Assembly: GCA_903885965.1 (NCBI GenBank)
Contig: CAISKQ010000066.1
Coordinates: forward strand, 1 to 54,421
Length of the DNA: 54,421 bases
Reading direction: 5' to 3'
Source of the DNA: an uncultured bacterium
GTDB lineage: Bacteria > Patescibacteriota > Minisyncoccia > Moranbacterales > GWC2-37-73
Both the position numbers and the translations under genes were made by a program. The notes under the pieces are model-generated. The model was not told where the DNA came from, searched no databases, and worked only from the letters and a program-made list of their open reading frames with translations. This document shows, in pieces, positions 7,320 to 14,453 of this stretch; position 1 is the first letter of the stretch; each line of letters opens with the position of its first letter.

Positions 7320-8897
7320 ATGAATAAACTTATGTATAAACCAGTAGCGCTTGTCATCCTTGACGGCTGGGGAATCAGCAATAACAGCCAGGGTAATGTC
7401 CTAAAGGAAACCCAACTTCCAACAATTGAAAAACTTAATGGCTTTTATCCCATGACTACGCTGCAAGCTTCGGGTATCTCCGTCGGACTTTTCTGGGGAG
7501 AGTCAGGCAATAGTGAGGTTGGGCATATGGCACTTGGAGCAGGAAAAATTGTCTATCAAAACTTGCCCCGCATCACCCTTTCAATCCAGGATAGATCTTT
7601 CTTTAAAAATGAAACACTCCTTAAGGTCATGACTGGCTTAAAAGAAAAGGGTGGAAATCTTCATTTAATGGGACTAATTGGCCAAGGTAGCGTCCACTCC
7701 TACATGGAGCATCTTTATGCGATTCTTGAAATGGCAAAAGAGCAAAATTTGGATAATGTTTACATTCACGCATTTACTGACGGACGAGACTCACCTCAAA
7801 CCTCTGGCACAAAAGTAATAAGCGATTTGCAAAGTCATTTGAAAATGATAGGGATTGGCAAACTCGCTTCTCTTTCAGGACGAAATTGGGGTATGGATAG
7901 AAACAACAACTGGGATCGCGTTGAAAAAGCATACCGCCTAATTACGGAAGGAAAAGGTATTGAAGCTACTGATCCAATTGCCTGCTTACAAGATTCCTAT
8001 GCGAAAGAAACAACTGATGAATACATTGAACCATCAATTATGATGGAAAATGGCAAACCGGTTGCAACAGTAAAAGACGGCGACGGTGTTATTTTCTTTA
8101 ATTTTAGAGAAGATAGAGCCAGAGAGATAACAAAGGCTTTTGTCCTCCCAGGTTTCACTGACTTTAAAAGAACCCTTCTTAAAATTGATTTTGTCACCTT
8201 GGTCGAGTATGAAAAAGATCTTCCGGTTTCCATAGCATTTCCTCCAATAACACTAACCGGTGGACTCGGCGGAGTTTTGAGCAATCACAATTTAAAACAA
8301 CTTCGCATCGCGGAAACTGAAAAATACGCTCATGTTACCTATTTTTTTAATGGTGGCAAGGAAGATCCTTGGCCAGGAGAGGATCGAGTGCTTGTACCAT
8401 CTCCTGCCGTTTCACGTTTTGATGAGTCTCCAGAGATGAGTTCCGCACTAGTTACTGAAAAAATTATCAATGCTGTTGAATCAGAAAAATACGATTTTAT
8501 TTTGGCTAATTATGCCAATGCTGACATGGTCGGACACACTGCTAACTTAAAAGCCTGCACTACTGCAGTTCAAGCTATCGACAAAAGCCTTTCAATACTC
8601 ATCCCGGCAATTTTAAAGAAAGGCGGTTGCCTTCTTATTACAGCTGATCACGGAAACGTCGAAGAAATAAGAAACTTCCAAACTGGTCAACCCAACACGG
8701 AACATTCCTCAAACCCAGTTCCGCTTTGGTTCATAACTCCTGACAATCATAGAGAAAAAACGCTAGAGGAGATTACTCGCCAGCAAAATGAAGTTGGCGG
8801 TCTCCTGAGCGATGTGGCCCCAACCATTCTTGAAATCATGGGCATTGAAAAAAAAGACGAAATGAATGGAGAAAGTCTCTTGCCACTGCTAAAATAG
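7320..8897 (+). CDS. gpmI: 2,3-bisphosphoglycerate-independent phosphoglycerate mutase
   Basis: The 525-aa enzyme interconverts 3- and 2-phosphoglycerate in glycolysis. Visible motifs are LVILDGWGI at the N-terminus (metal Asp), SGNSEVGHMALGAG with the phosphorylated Ser, HAFTDGRDSP, NYANADMVGHT and LLITADHGNVEE (metal ligands), and NTEHSSNPVP. The usual GRYYAMDRD segment reads GRNWGMDRNNNWDR, a variant. The length is typical. The ATG at 7332 is an alternative start closer to the conserved N-terminus; neither has an SD. A terminator-like hairpin lies at 9222-9257. Confidence 0.93.
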   Translation: MNKLMYKPVALVILDGWGISNNSQGNVLKETQLPTIEKLNGFYPMTTLQASGISVGLFWGESGNSEVGHMALGAGKIVYQNLPRITLSIQDRSFFKNETLLKVMTGLKEKGGNLHLMGLIGQGSVHSYMEHLYAILEMAKEQNLDNVYIHAFTDGRDSPQTSGTKVISDLQSHLKMIGIGKLASLSGRNWGMDRNNNWDRVEKAYRLITEGKGIEATDPIACLQDSYAKETTDEYIEPSIMMENGKPVATVKDGDGVIFFNFREDRAREITKAFVLPGFTDFKRTLLKIDFVTLVEYEKDLPVSIAFPPITLTGGLGGVLSNHNLKQLRIAETEKYAHVTYFFNGGKEDPWPGEDRVLVPSPAVSRFDESPEMSSALVTEKIINAVESEKYDFILANYANADMVGHTANLKACTTAVQAIDKSLSILIPAILKKGGCLLITADHGNVEEIRNFQTGQPNTEHSSNPVPLWFITPDNHREKTLEEITRQQNEVGGLLSDVAPTILEIMGIEKKDEMNGESLLPLLK

Positions 8898-9221
8898 CTT
8901 TTTAACTAAGTTTTAGCTTTTAGCCCCAGTGGCATTTGTCACGGGGTAAACTTCGTTAGCTTTTAGGAGATTTAAAAATAACAAGAAATCAATATCCAAA
9001 GATTTTTTTCCTCCTTTAGAAAAGGAGGGCTAGGGAGGATTTGTAAGGCTAATACTGAATTAACTAAATTAGTGCTACTTCACGCAAAGGGACTAAGTCC
9101 CCAATAGGGGACTTAGTCCCTTACAAGGTGGAATGAATTAAGTTAAGTCGGTATAACTTATCCAAAGAAAGTTTTTCAAATCTCCACTATCCTCTTTTCA
9201 AAAAACAATTAATGCTTCCAT
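8898..9221. other. Gene-free repeat-rich stretch after gpmI
   Basis: No gene is visible. The stretch holds an AGCTTTTAG-type phrase (8908-8966) shared with 13514-13680, an imperfect CCTCCTTT...AAAGGAGG hairpin (9010-9030), and a perfect 16-bp hairpin at 9087-9122. Confidence 0.5.
9087..9122. repeat. Perfect 16-bp hairpin without T-tract
   Basis: AAGGGACTAAGTCCCC and its exact complement enclose AATA. No T-run follows. It is similar in design to the hairpin at 5301-5337; the two have unrelated sequences. Confidence 0.7.
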
Positions 9222-9257
9222 AAAATCACCGCAAGGTGATTTTATTATTTTCATTTT
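9222..9257 (+). terminator. Terminator downstream of gpmI
   Basis: AAAATCACC-GCAA-GGTGATTTT is followed by ATTATTTTC. It is T-rich on both sides and could act in both directions. Confidence 0.65.
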
Positions 9258-9261
9258 AGTT

Positions 9262-9305
9262 ATACTCGACTATATTTAAATCGCATTTTAAACATAGTCG
9301 AGTAT
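9262..9305. repeat. 12-bp inverted repeat
   Basis: ATACTCGACTAT (9262-9273) and ATAGTCGAGTAT (9294-9305) are perfect inverted complements around a 20-base AT-rich centre that itself contains TTTAAA twice. The role is unknown; it lies between the ends of gpmI and accessory locus 2. Confidence 0.5.
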
Positions 9306-9334
9306 GCTTAAAATTTAGACACTTTCTATTAGTT

Positions 9335-9372
9335 GCATTGCAACCAAGCCCATATGACCTAATTTGCAATGC
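9335..9372. repeat. 36-bp palindromic repeat, copy 1
   Basis: The element runs from CATTGCAA to TTGCAATG with CCCATATGACC in the centre; this copy has one more matching base pair (G/C) outside. It matches four copies at 27436-29480 and lies just beyond the terminator of accessory locus 2. Confidence 0.75.
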
Positions 9373-9385
9373 TAAAACTGGGTAT

Positions 9386-9423
9386 GAAAAAAGCGCAAGA
9401 GGAAAAGATTTTCCGCTTGCGCT
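9386..9423 (-). terminator. Terminator of accessory locus 2
   Basis: On the minus strand AGCGCAAGCGGAAAA pairs with TTTTCCTCTTGCGCT (one mismatch), followed by TTTTTC. Confidence 0.85.
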
Positions 9424-9430
9424 AGGGTGT

Positions 9431-9553
9431 CTACTGATGTTGCAAAACATATATCACCACAGAAACGAGAAGGATAGCTTCTGCAATCAGAAGACCCCTC
9501 ATAACTTTTGGATATTTGTAAGCAAAAATGATTTTCTTAAAGAACTCTTTCAT
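9431..9553 (-). CDS. Small single-pass membrane protein, 40 aa
   Basis: The start at ATG 9553 follows AAAGGAGAAAAAT, a strong SD, and is preferred to the upstream ATG of the longer frame. The product has a basic N-terminus (KEFFKKIIFAYKYPK) and one hydrophobic segment (about residues 20-36), so the C-terminus probably lies outside the membrane. It is the last gene of accessory locus 2 and is followed by a strong terminator. I do not recognise a family; toxin-like or regulatory membrane peptides are possible by size alone. Confidence 0.65.
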   Translation of the reverse strand: MKEFFKKIIFAYKYPKVMRGLLIAEAILLVSVVIYVLQHQ

Positions 9554-9672
9554 ATTTTTCTCCTTTGTATTTTGATTGTTGGTTTTTATCTTATCCATTT
9601 CTTGAAAACACAAACTTTTATGTCTTCAAGGATGGGGCTGATTTAAAAAGATTTCTAAATCGGCCAGTTAAA

Positions 9673-10125
9673 TCAAAAGGGGCTTTTTTTCATTTTGCCA
9701 TATGGATATGGCAATTCCCCCTTATAATAGGAAGCAAGACACGGGGTGCTCAGATCCTCGTTGACATAGTCAGGATCACCAGCAAATACCTTATATAGTC
9801 CAGTAAGGGGCCACATACATGGCACAAGGATAATTGCCACTTCCCCCTCTTTACCTTTGCAAAGTGCAAGGCTGTCAAAAAATCTCTCCACTGCCAAGTC
9901 TTGAGCTGCATCTTCAATTGAAAGTGAAAGCTTATCAATAAATGCTTCAACTGACTCAAGAGCTTCATCCGCGATGATGAAAAGTTTTTTCTTGCCTCGC
10001 GACCTCTCCAGATTGCCAAATTTTATTTTAGGCATCTCATCAAGGACAAGATAATAGCAATTCCGTTTGTTTTTGCCCTTACCCTTATTTATTTCCAATA
10101 TAGCGTTTTCAGCTAGCAATTTCAT
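9673..10125 (-). CDS. Hypothetical protein, 150 aa, accessory locus 2
   Basis: ATG 10125 follows TCAAAGGAGATAAAA, a strong SD. The protein has a basic N-terminal part (NKGKGKNKRNCYYLVLDEMP), an acidic helical middle (about residues 50-90), and a C-terminal part with PCMWPLTGLYKVFAGDPDYV. There is no signal peptide or clear membrane segment, and I recognise no family. It follows copy A of the structured element. The FAGDPDYV region could be a binding loop, but this is only a guess. Confidence 0.7.
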   Translation of the reverse strand: MKLLAENAILEINKGKGKNKRNCYYLVLDEMPKIKFGNLERSRGKKKLFIIADEALESVEAFIDKLSLSIEDAAQDLAVERFFDSLALCKGKEGEVAIILVPCMWPLTGLYKVFAGDPDYVNEDLSTPCLASYYKGELPYPYGKMKKSPF

Positions 10126-10154
10126 TTTTATCTCCTTTGATTATTTTTATTGTA

Positions 10155-10360
10155 ATGAACTTTTTTCATCCCTTAGGAATACATTTTTCAAAAATATATT
10201 CCTAAGGATTGAGCCGATAGATGAGAACCATTCTATCTATCGGCAGTTGGTGAAAGTTTTTTCGAGACTTTCAGACTCGTTTCGATCCGCTTCGGGTTGG
10301 ATCTTCTTCATTTCCATTTTTCAATGGTTCTGTTGCCAACGGGTGAAGTGGTCCCGTCCG
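10155..10360. ncRNA. Structured duplicated element, copy A
   Basis: It matches copy B (11045-11275) over about 200 bases and folds into a series of hairpins: TTAGGAATA/TATTCCTAA; GCCGATAGAT/ATCTATCGGC (10213-10242); GAAAGTTT/AGACTTTC; GATCC/GGATC; CCATT/AATGG; ACGGG/CCCGT. Several stems differ in sequence between the copies yet stay paired. It occupies the 5' region of the 9673-10125 gene on the minus strand. G-T pairs in some stems fit a plus-strand RNA better, so the active strand is open. Confidence 0.6.
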
Positions 10361-10371
10361 GAATTTATCCA

Positions 10372-11022
10372 TCAGTGATATGCATTGAGAATGCATTCGC
10401 CTGGAAGAAGTTGCATACCGGCATATTCAAGCACGGTTTTTGCAACTTCCTGAGGAGAAATAAACTTGCCTGCTTTCGCAAGAAAATCTGCCTTCTCTTC
10501 GGGATATCCATTCCAAATCCGTGTTTCCACTGGACCTAAAAGGAAATCACACACTGAAAGTCTGCCTTCCCGTCCCTCCTTGGAATTAATACTCTTTCCA
10601 AGATTATGCAAGAACGCGAACGCCCCTGCGTTGAACGCACAACCAGAGAATCCATGCTTGGCACTTTGCCCAAGCATATTAATGATTCTTCCGCCCCTAG
10701 CCATCACTGTCTTTGCAGATGTAATGGCGCAGACATGTGCATCCAGAAAAGGACGGATTGCAAGATATCCCTCGAAATCAAGATTATCAAATGGTATAAA
10801 CGGAATTGCAGCTGTTACCATTAAATCGATATCTTTCATTCCAGCAAGCAAGTTTTTCACCTGCTCCATATCTCGCAAATCGCAGAAAATTCCTTTGCCA
10901 GGATTCTCCTGACGAGTGGTGTTGCAATATGTCCACACAACCTCATAGCTAGCCAGGGCTAAAGCTATCACGATTGCGCTTCCAACATCACTGCCGCCAC
11001 CAAGGACTAATGCTTTTTTCAT
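10372..11022 (-). CDS. SDR-fold protein lacking the catalytic Tyr/Lys
   Basis: ATG 11022 (MKKALVLGGGS) is chosen because GGAGAATATT lies just upstream; the frame's first ATG at 11034 overlaps that SD. The 216-aa protein has the short-chain dehydrogenase dinucleotide motif GGGSDVG (residues 8-14) and a beta strand GRIINMLGQSA ending in Ser120. The usual YxxxK position reads FNAGA (Phe130, Ala134), so both key residues are absent. The Asn-Ala-Gly-type strand 4 motif is VTAAIP. It probably binds NAD(P) or a related ligand but is unlikely to be a normal oxidoreductase (inference). Confidence 0.75.
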   Translation of the reverse strand: MKKALVLGGGSDVGSAIVIALALASYEVVWTYCNTTRQENPGKGIFCDLRDMEQVKNLLAGMKDIDLMVTAAIPFIPFDNLDFEGYLAIRPFLDAHVCAITSAKTVMARGGRIINMLGQSAKHGFSGCAFNAGAFAFLHNLGKSINSKEGREGRLSVCDFLLGPVETRIWNGYPEEKADFLAKAGKFISPQEVAKTVLEYAGMQLLPGECILNAYH

Positions 11023-11044
11023 AATATTCTCCAATAATTTTTTA

Positions 11045-11275
11045 AATGAACTTTTTCAATCTTTAGAAATACATTTGAAAAAAATATATTCCTGAGGATT
11101 GAGCCGATAGAAAACCATTCTATCGGCAGTTGGTGAAAGTTTTTTCGAGACTTTCAGACTCGTTTCGACCTGTTCGGTGCAGGTCTCCTTCGTTTCTCCT
11201 ATTCCCTAAACTTTTTGAAAGAACAAATGGGATGATAGGATTTTCTGTTGCCAACGGGTGAAGTATTCCCGTCCG
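11045..11275. ncRNA. Structured duplicated element, copy B
   Basis: It shares the order of hairpins with copy A. Stem 2 is GCCGATAG/CTATCGGC (11103-11127), stem 4 is GACCTG/CAGGTC in place of GATCC/GGATC, and the next stem is CCTATTCCC/GGGAT-ATAGG in place of CCATT/AATGG. GTTGCCAACGGGTGAAGT is identical in both. It lies upstream of the SDR gene on the minus strand. Confidence 0.6.
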
Positions 11276-11283
11276 AGTCTTGC

Positions 11284-12354
11284 TCATCGCCCCGTCGGCG
11301 AGTCGTACCGGTCCGCCAAATCGTATGCCACTATGAGATAGCTTTGCCCTGCAGTTTCCTCTGCCAGAGCGTTTGCCACCGCATAGCCTGCGCGAGTTGT
11401 TCGACCATACCCTTGGAGCTCATCTGGAATATCCCTATCCCAGAAAATAGCGTCCGCAGGAACAGATCGTCCCGTCAATGCTTCATATGCCCCGATTGTT
11501 TTCCACCACCAGACCAACTTCTCATCTGCGAGAAGTGGCACTGAGGATTCCAACGCCGGTGCAATAAAGTGAACGGGAAACGATGTGCCAGGCAAACCAT
11601 GACGCGGAAATTGCTTCCGCATTTCTGGTGTTACCCCATACATCGCCTCGGCGCGACCAGGATAGAGCTTTTCGAAAGTATAGGAACTCTCGAAACACTC
11701 CAGACCAACCATCCTCGTTTTCTGGGACAACTCTTTGAGTCGTCTCCCATATCCGAGTTGAGTTGTTCCGTTTCCTGATACAGCTACGAATGTGTCAGGA
11801 CCGACACCACTCAGCTCTGCGAAAACCTCCTCTGCAACATTCCCGCAAGCTGCCATCACAATCGGATTAATCATAGGCAGTCCATTTTCCATGACCATAC
11901 TATGATTAAAGAAAAATGCGTCGCGATTTCTCGCCCTGAAACGGAGATTAAAACTCGCCGCTCCATCCACATAAGTCTTTGCGTCCGTTAAGTGAAGCTG
12001 CTCTTTTGGAATAAATTGCAGAATTGCATCTTCGCGAGCCTTCTCCCCGCCTGCAGGCATAGCAACCTCACAATGATATCCTAACTGAGATCCGATGGCT
12101 GCCATCGCAATCCCAGCTGAGCCACTTGTGAAATCGTACACCCGCTGCCCTGGGACAATCACCCCCGCCTCCTCAAAATGGCGGTAAAGTGCGAAATAGA
12201 CTCGCACATAGTGATTAAAAGCCCAAGGATTCCGACATTCCTCTTTCACATATAGCGTGTTGCCATTTGGAAGAAGATTGTCGAAACGTACAAGCGGGGT
12301 GTTGCCAATCTGATTGGCAAGCTGAGCGTATACTGCGATTCTGTCGTTTGTCAT
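11284..12354 (-). CDS. PLP-dependent fold-type II protein with Lys replaced at the Schiff-base position
   Basis: The 356-aa protein resembles cysteine synthase/threonine synthase-type (tryptophan synthase beta family) enzymes: GNTPLVRFDNL near residue 17, KEECRNP at 37-43, an SGSAG loop (77-81), and a GNGTT phosphate loop (195-199). The lysine that normally follows N-P-x-G-S-x (consensus NPTGSFKDR) is replaced: the segment reads NPWAFNHYVR, with His48 at the aligned place. It may be inactive, use another residue, or be a ligand-binding protein. It is the first gene of locus 2, with SD CGGAGAATATC before ATG 12354; that SD can be masked by its leader. Confidence 0.75.
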   Translation of the reverse strand: MTNDRIAVYAQLANQIGNTPLVRFDNLLPNGNTLYVKEECRNPWAFNHYVRVYFALYRHFEEAGVIVPGQRVYDFTSGSAGIAMAAIGSQLGYHCEVAMPAGGEKAREDAILQFIPKEQLHLTDAKTYVDGAASFNLRFRARNRDAFFFNHSMVMENGLPMINPIVMAACGNVAEEVFAELSGVGPDTFVAVSGNGTTQLGYGRRLKELSQKTRMVGLECFESSYTFEKLYPGRAEAMYGVTPEMRKQFPRHGLPGTSFPVHFIAPALESSVPLLADEKLVWWWKTIGAYEALTGRSVPADAIFWDRDIPDELQGYGRTTRAGYAVANALAEETAGQSYLIVAYDLADRYDSPTGR

Positions 12355-12422
12355 GATATTCTCCGTTTTTTTTATTTGATTATTTCTGTGATCGGCCGAT
12401 TCACAGAAACGACGGAGATATC
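12355..12422 (-). promoter_or_regulatory. Leader able to sequester the SD of the PLP-fold gene
   Basis: On the minus strand GATATCTCCGT (12412-12422) is complementary to ACGGAGAATATC (12355-12366), which holds the SD and reaches the start codon, with one bulged base. Between them TTTCTGTG (12402-12409) pairs with CACAGAAA (12383-12390) around the palindrome ATCGGCCGAT. This looks like a translation-control switch; the ligand or trigger is unknown. Confidence 0.65.
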
Positions 12423-12459
12423 AAAACCGAAATGAAATATCAATGAACTATAACAAGTC

Positions 12460-12488
12460 ATAATACTACGTTTTTGACAAATCGTCAA
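12460..12488 (-). promoter_or_regulatory. Promoter of accessory locus 2
   Basis: On the minus strand TTGACG (12483-12488) and TATTAT (12460-12465) are 17 bases apart. It overlaps the plus-strand promoter of the divergent TrmB gene. Confidence 0.5.
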
Positions 12489-12489
12489 A
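12473..12489. promoter_or_regulatory. Palindrome over both -35 boxes, candidate TrmB operator (locus 2)
   Basis: TTTGAC-AAATC-GTCAAA is a perfect 6-bp inverted repeat with a five-base centre. It covers the -35 boxes of the divergent promoters, so one bound regulator could block both. Confidence 0.5.
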
Positions 12490-12501
12490 GGTTACTATAC
12501 T
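12474..12501 (+). promoter_or_regulatory. Promoter toward the locus 2 TrmB gene
   Basis: TTGACA (12474-12479) and TATACT (12496-12501) are 16 bases apart. A second candidate, TTTACA...TATCAT, lies nearer the gene at about 12563-12591. Confidence 0.5.
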
Positions 12502-12616
12502 ATTTTAATTTTCAATAGCACTTCTATGCTTTATTTAAGCTACAATATTCTGTCGTAAAATGCTTTACAAATATCTTGGAATATGCTATCATTGCAGTAT
12601 AAAAGTTATGCTATTT

Positions 12617-12744
12617 TGTCATCCTGAGCGAAGCAGAACTGCGATAGCAGTGATGCGTAGTCGAAGCCTGCCTGCCAGTAGGCAGGGATCTGAGCCCAGA
12701 TTTCTCGATTCCTCCGCCTGCTGGCGGATTCACTCGAAATGACA
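12617..12744. repeat. MITE/REP-like element with TGTCAT ends
   Basis: It starts TGTCATCCTGAGCGAA and ends TTCACTCGAAATGACA, inverted complements at 12 of 16 positions. The inside contains GCCTGCCTGCC...GGCAGG and CCGCCTGCTGGCGG hairpins. It ends nine bases before the TrmB start codon. Confidence 0.55.
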
Positions 12745-12752
12745 TATTTTTT

Positions 12753-13511
12753 ATGATTCAAGAAAAACTCCAACAACTAGGCCTGTCTGAAAACGAAATT
12801 CTCGTTTATCTTTGCGTGCTGGAAAACGCCAACATTGCCCCGTCGCGCATCGCCAAAAAGACCGGACTAAGCCGGCCAACAGTCTATGTGATTGGTAAGA
12901 AACTCGCTGAAATGGAGCTTATTTTGGAGGAAACTGGTCAAACTGGGCTGCATTTTCTGGCACTTTCGCCTGAGATGATCCTGCGAGACGCTGAAAAAAA
13001 AGAACGGGAGGCTAAAGAGAAACTTGCGATTGCCAAGTCGATCCTGCCTGAACTAGCCCTTCTACCGAAATCCCAAGGTTATTCAGTGCCAAAAGTAAGA
13101 TTTATTGAAGAAGCGCAACTCAATGACTATTTGTATAGCAAAACTCCTGATTGGAATCGCAGCGGACTTGAGCGTGACAAAATTTGGTGGGGAGTCCAAG
13201 ACAGTTCATTGATCAAGCACTACGGAGATTGGCTGGGATGGTATTGGAAACAAACTAACGGAACCATTGTTTCGAAAATGGTCACCAATGAAAAAGAAGA
13301 AGGCCATTCTTTTGAAGGTCAGCAGCTGCCAGCGCGACAAATGAAATATTGGCCAAGTGGCAAAAGCATCCGCGTGACCCAAGCGGTGTTTGGAGATTAT
13401 ATCCTCATCGTAAACACCCACACCAAACCGCATTCCCTTTTTGAAATTCACGACGCCGTCACCGCCGAAGGCCTGCGCCAAGTTTTCAAAGGGATTTGGG
13501 AAACACTATGA
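12753..13511 (+). CDS. TrmB-family transcriptional regulator (locus 2)
   Basis: The 252-aa protein begins with a winged helix (residues about 3-75; NIAPSRIAKKTGLSRPTVYV), then a Lys/Glu/Arg helical linker (about 85-105), then the effector-binding part ending FKGIWETL, like the locus 1 paralogue. DNA binding is at the N-terminus; the ligand is unknown. It is divergent from the PLP-fold gene. There is no SD before ATG 12753, and the mRNA leader carries a TGTCAT repeat. Confidence 0.8.
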   Translation: MIQEKLQQLGLSENEILVYLCVLENANIAPSRIAKKTGLSRPTVYVIGKKLAEMELILEETGQTGLHFLALSPEMILRDAEKKEREAKEKLAIAKSILPELALLPKSQGYSVPKVRFIEEAQLNDYLYSKTPDWNRSGLERDKIWWGVQDSSLIKHYGDWLGWYWKQTNGTIVSKMVTNEKEEGHSFEGQQLPARQMKYWPSGKSIRVTQAVFGDYILIVNTHTKPHSLFEIHDAVTAEGLRQVFKGIWETL

Positions 13512-13513
13512 TT

Positions 13514-13674
13514 ACTAGGTTTTAGCTTATAGCTTCATTAGCTTATAGGGAAACATAAAAAAATAGCTTATAGCTTCGTTAGCTTTTAGAAAATTACAAA
13601 ACAAAAAAAACAGCCGTCAGGCTGATTTTTTGTTCTCCTTTTTCCTATAAGCTAAAAGCTAACGCAGCTATAAG
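13514..13674. repeat. AGCTTATAGCTTCGTTAGC-type repeats flanking a terminator
   Basis: The phrase TTATAGCTTCGTTAGCTTTT occurs at 13569-13588 and in inverted form at 13647-13674, with shorter forms at 13520-13550 and 8908-8966. The inverted pair brackets the terminator at 13603-13632, so a long foldback is possible. Confidence 0.5.
13603..13632. terminator. Bidirectional terminator between TrmB gene and clpP
   Basis: CAGCC-GTCA-GGCTG has eight A before it and ATTTTTTG after it, serving the convergent genes on both strands. Confidence 0.8.
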
Positions 13675-14259
13675 CTAGTTGATCACTTTATCCACAATCC
13701 CATATTTCACGGCTTCTTCGGCGCTCATGAAATAGTCTCGGTCAGTATCTTTTTCGACTTTGGAAATTGTTTGACTGGTGTGCTTGGCCAGAATTTTGTT
13801 CAAACGATCTTTGGTTTTCAGAATGTGTCTGGCGTGAATGTCGATGTCAGAAGCTTGACCGCTGGCTCCACCCAAAACTTGATGGATCATCACTTCGGCG
13901 TTGGGCAAAATCATGCGCTTGCCTTTTTTGCCAGCTGACAAAAGCAGTGAAGCGGCTGAAGCTGCCAAACCAACACAAATGGTTTGCACGTCAGCCTTGA
14001 CATATTGCATCGTATCATAAATCGCCAACGCGCTGCTCACTGATCCGCCTGGAGAATTGATGTACAATTTAATGTCCTCTTTGGAATTTTGCTGTTCCAA
14101 AAAAAGTAGCTGCGCAATAACTGCATTGGCAACTCCGTCATCAATCGCTGTGCCAAGAAAAATAATCCGGTCTTTGAGTAATCTTGAATAAATATCATAA
14201 GCCCGCTCGCCATAATTGGTTTTTTCAATAACCGTCGGAATGAGATATTGGCTGTTCAT
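13675..14259 (-). CDS. clpP: ATP-dependent Clp protease proteolytic subunit
   Basis: The 194-aa serine protease subunit has the ClpP core: [19 protein letters not shown] (about 66-84), catalytic Ser101 in [14 protein letters not shown], catalytic His126 in EVMIHQ, and an Asp-containing helix [14 protein letters not shown] near the end. It assembles as a tetradecamer with Clp ATPases for protein turnover. It lies downstream of tig, an arrangement common in bacteria, with a long hairpin in the gap. Confidence 0.95.
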   Translation of the reverse strand: MNSQYLIPTVIEKTNYGERAYDIYSRLLKDRIIFLGTAIDDGVANAVIAQLLFLEQQNSKEDIKLYINSPGGSVSSALAIYDTMQYVKADVQTICVGLAASAASLLLSAGKKGKRMILPNAEVMIHQVLGGASGQASDIDIHARHILKTKDRLNKILAKHTSQTISKVEKDTDRDYFMSAEEAVKYGIVDKVIN

Positions 14260-14326
14260 AAAAAATTTAAAGTTAGGTTGATTTTTGAAAAAATAAATTT
14301 TTGAAAAATATATTGCTCGAGCAAGC

Positions 14327-14394
14327 CTTTCTTTTTTCTAAAATTTTCCATTGGTTGCCGTTGATTGAGGGAAAATTTTAGTTAAAAAAGAAAG
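14327..14394 (-). promoter_or_regulatory. Long hairpin in the tig-clpP gap
   Basis: CTTTCTTTTTTCTAAAATTTTCC and the GGAAAATTTTAG-TT-AAAAAAGAAAG side form a stem of more than 20 bp with a small bulge and a loop of about 20 bases. It could separate tig and clpP expression by termination or RNA processing. Confidence 0.55.
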
Positions 14395-14453
14395 AGCGGT
14401 GAGGATATTTTGAAAAAAATTTCATTCTTTCGGAAAATCAAAAAACTCATGAT

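Noticed and set aside
9256-9450. 64-codon minus-strand frame
   Set aside because: It crosses the terminator and the 36-bp repeat and has no SD; the sequence is explained by those elements.
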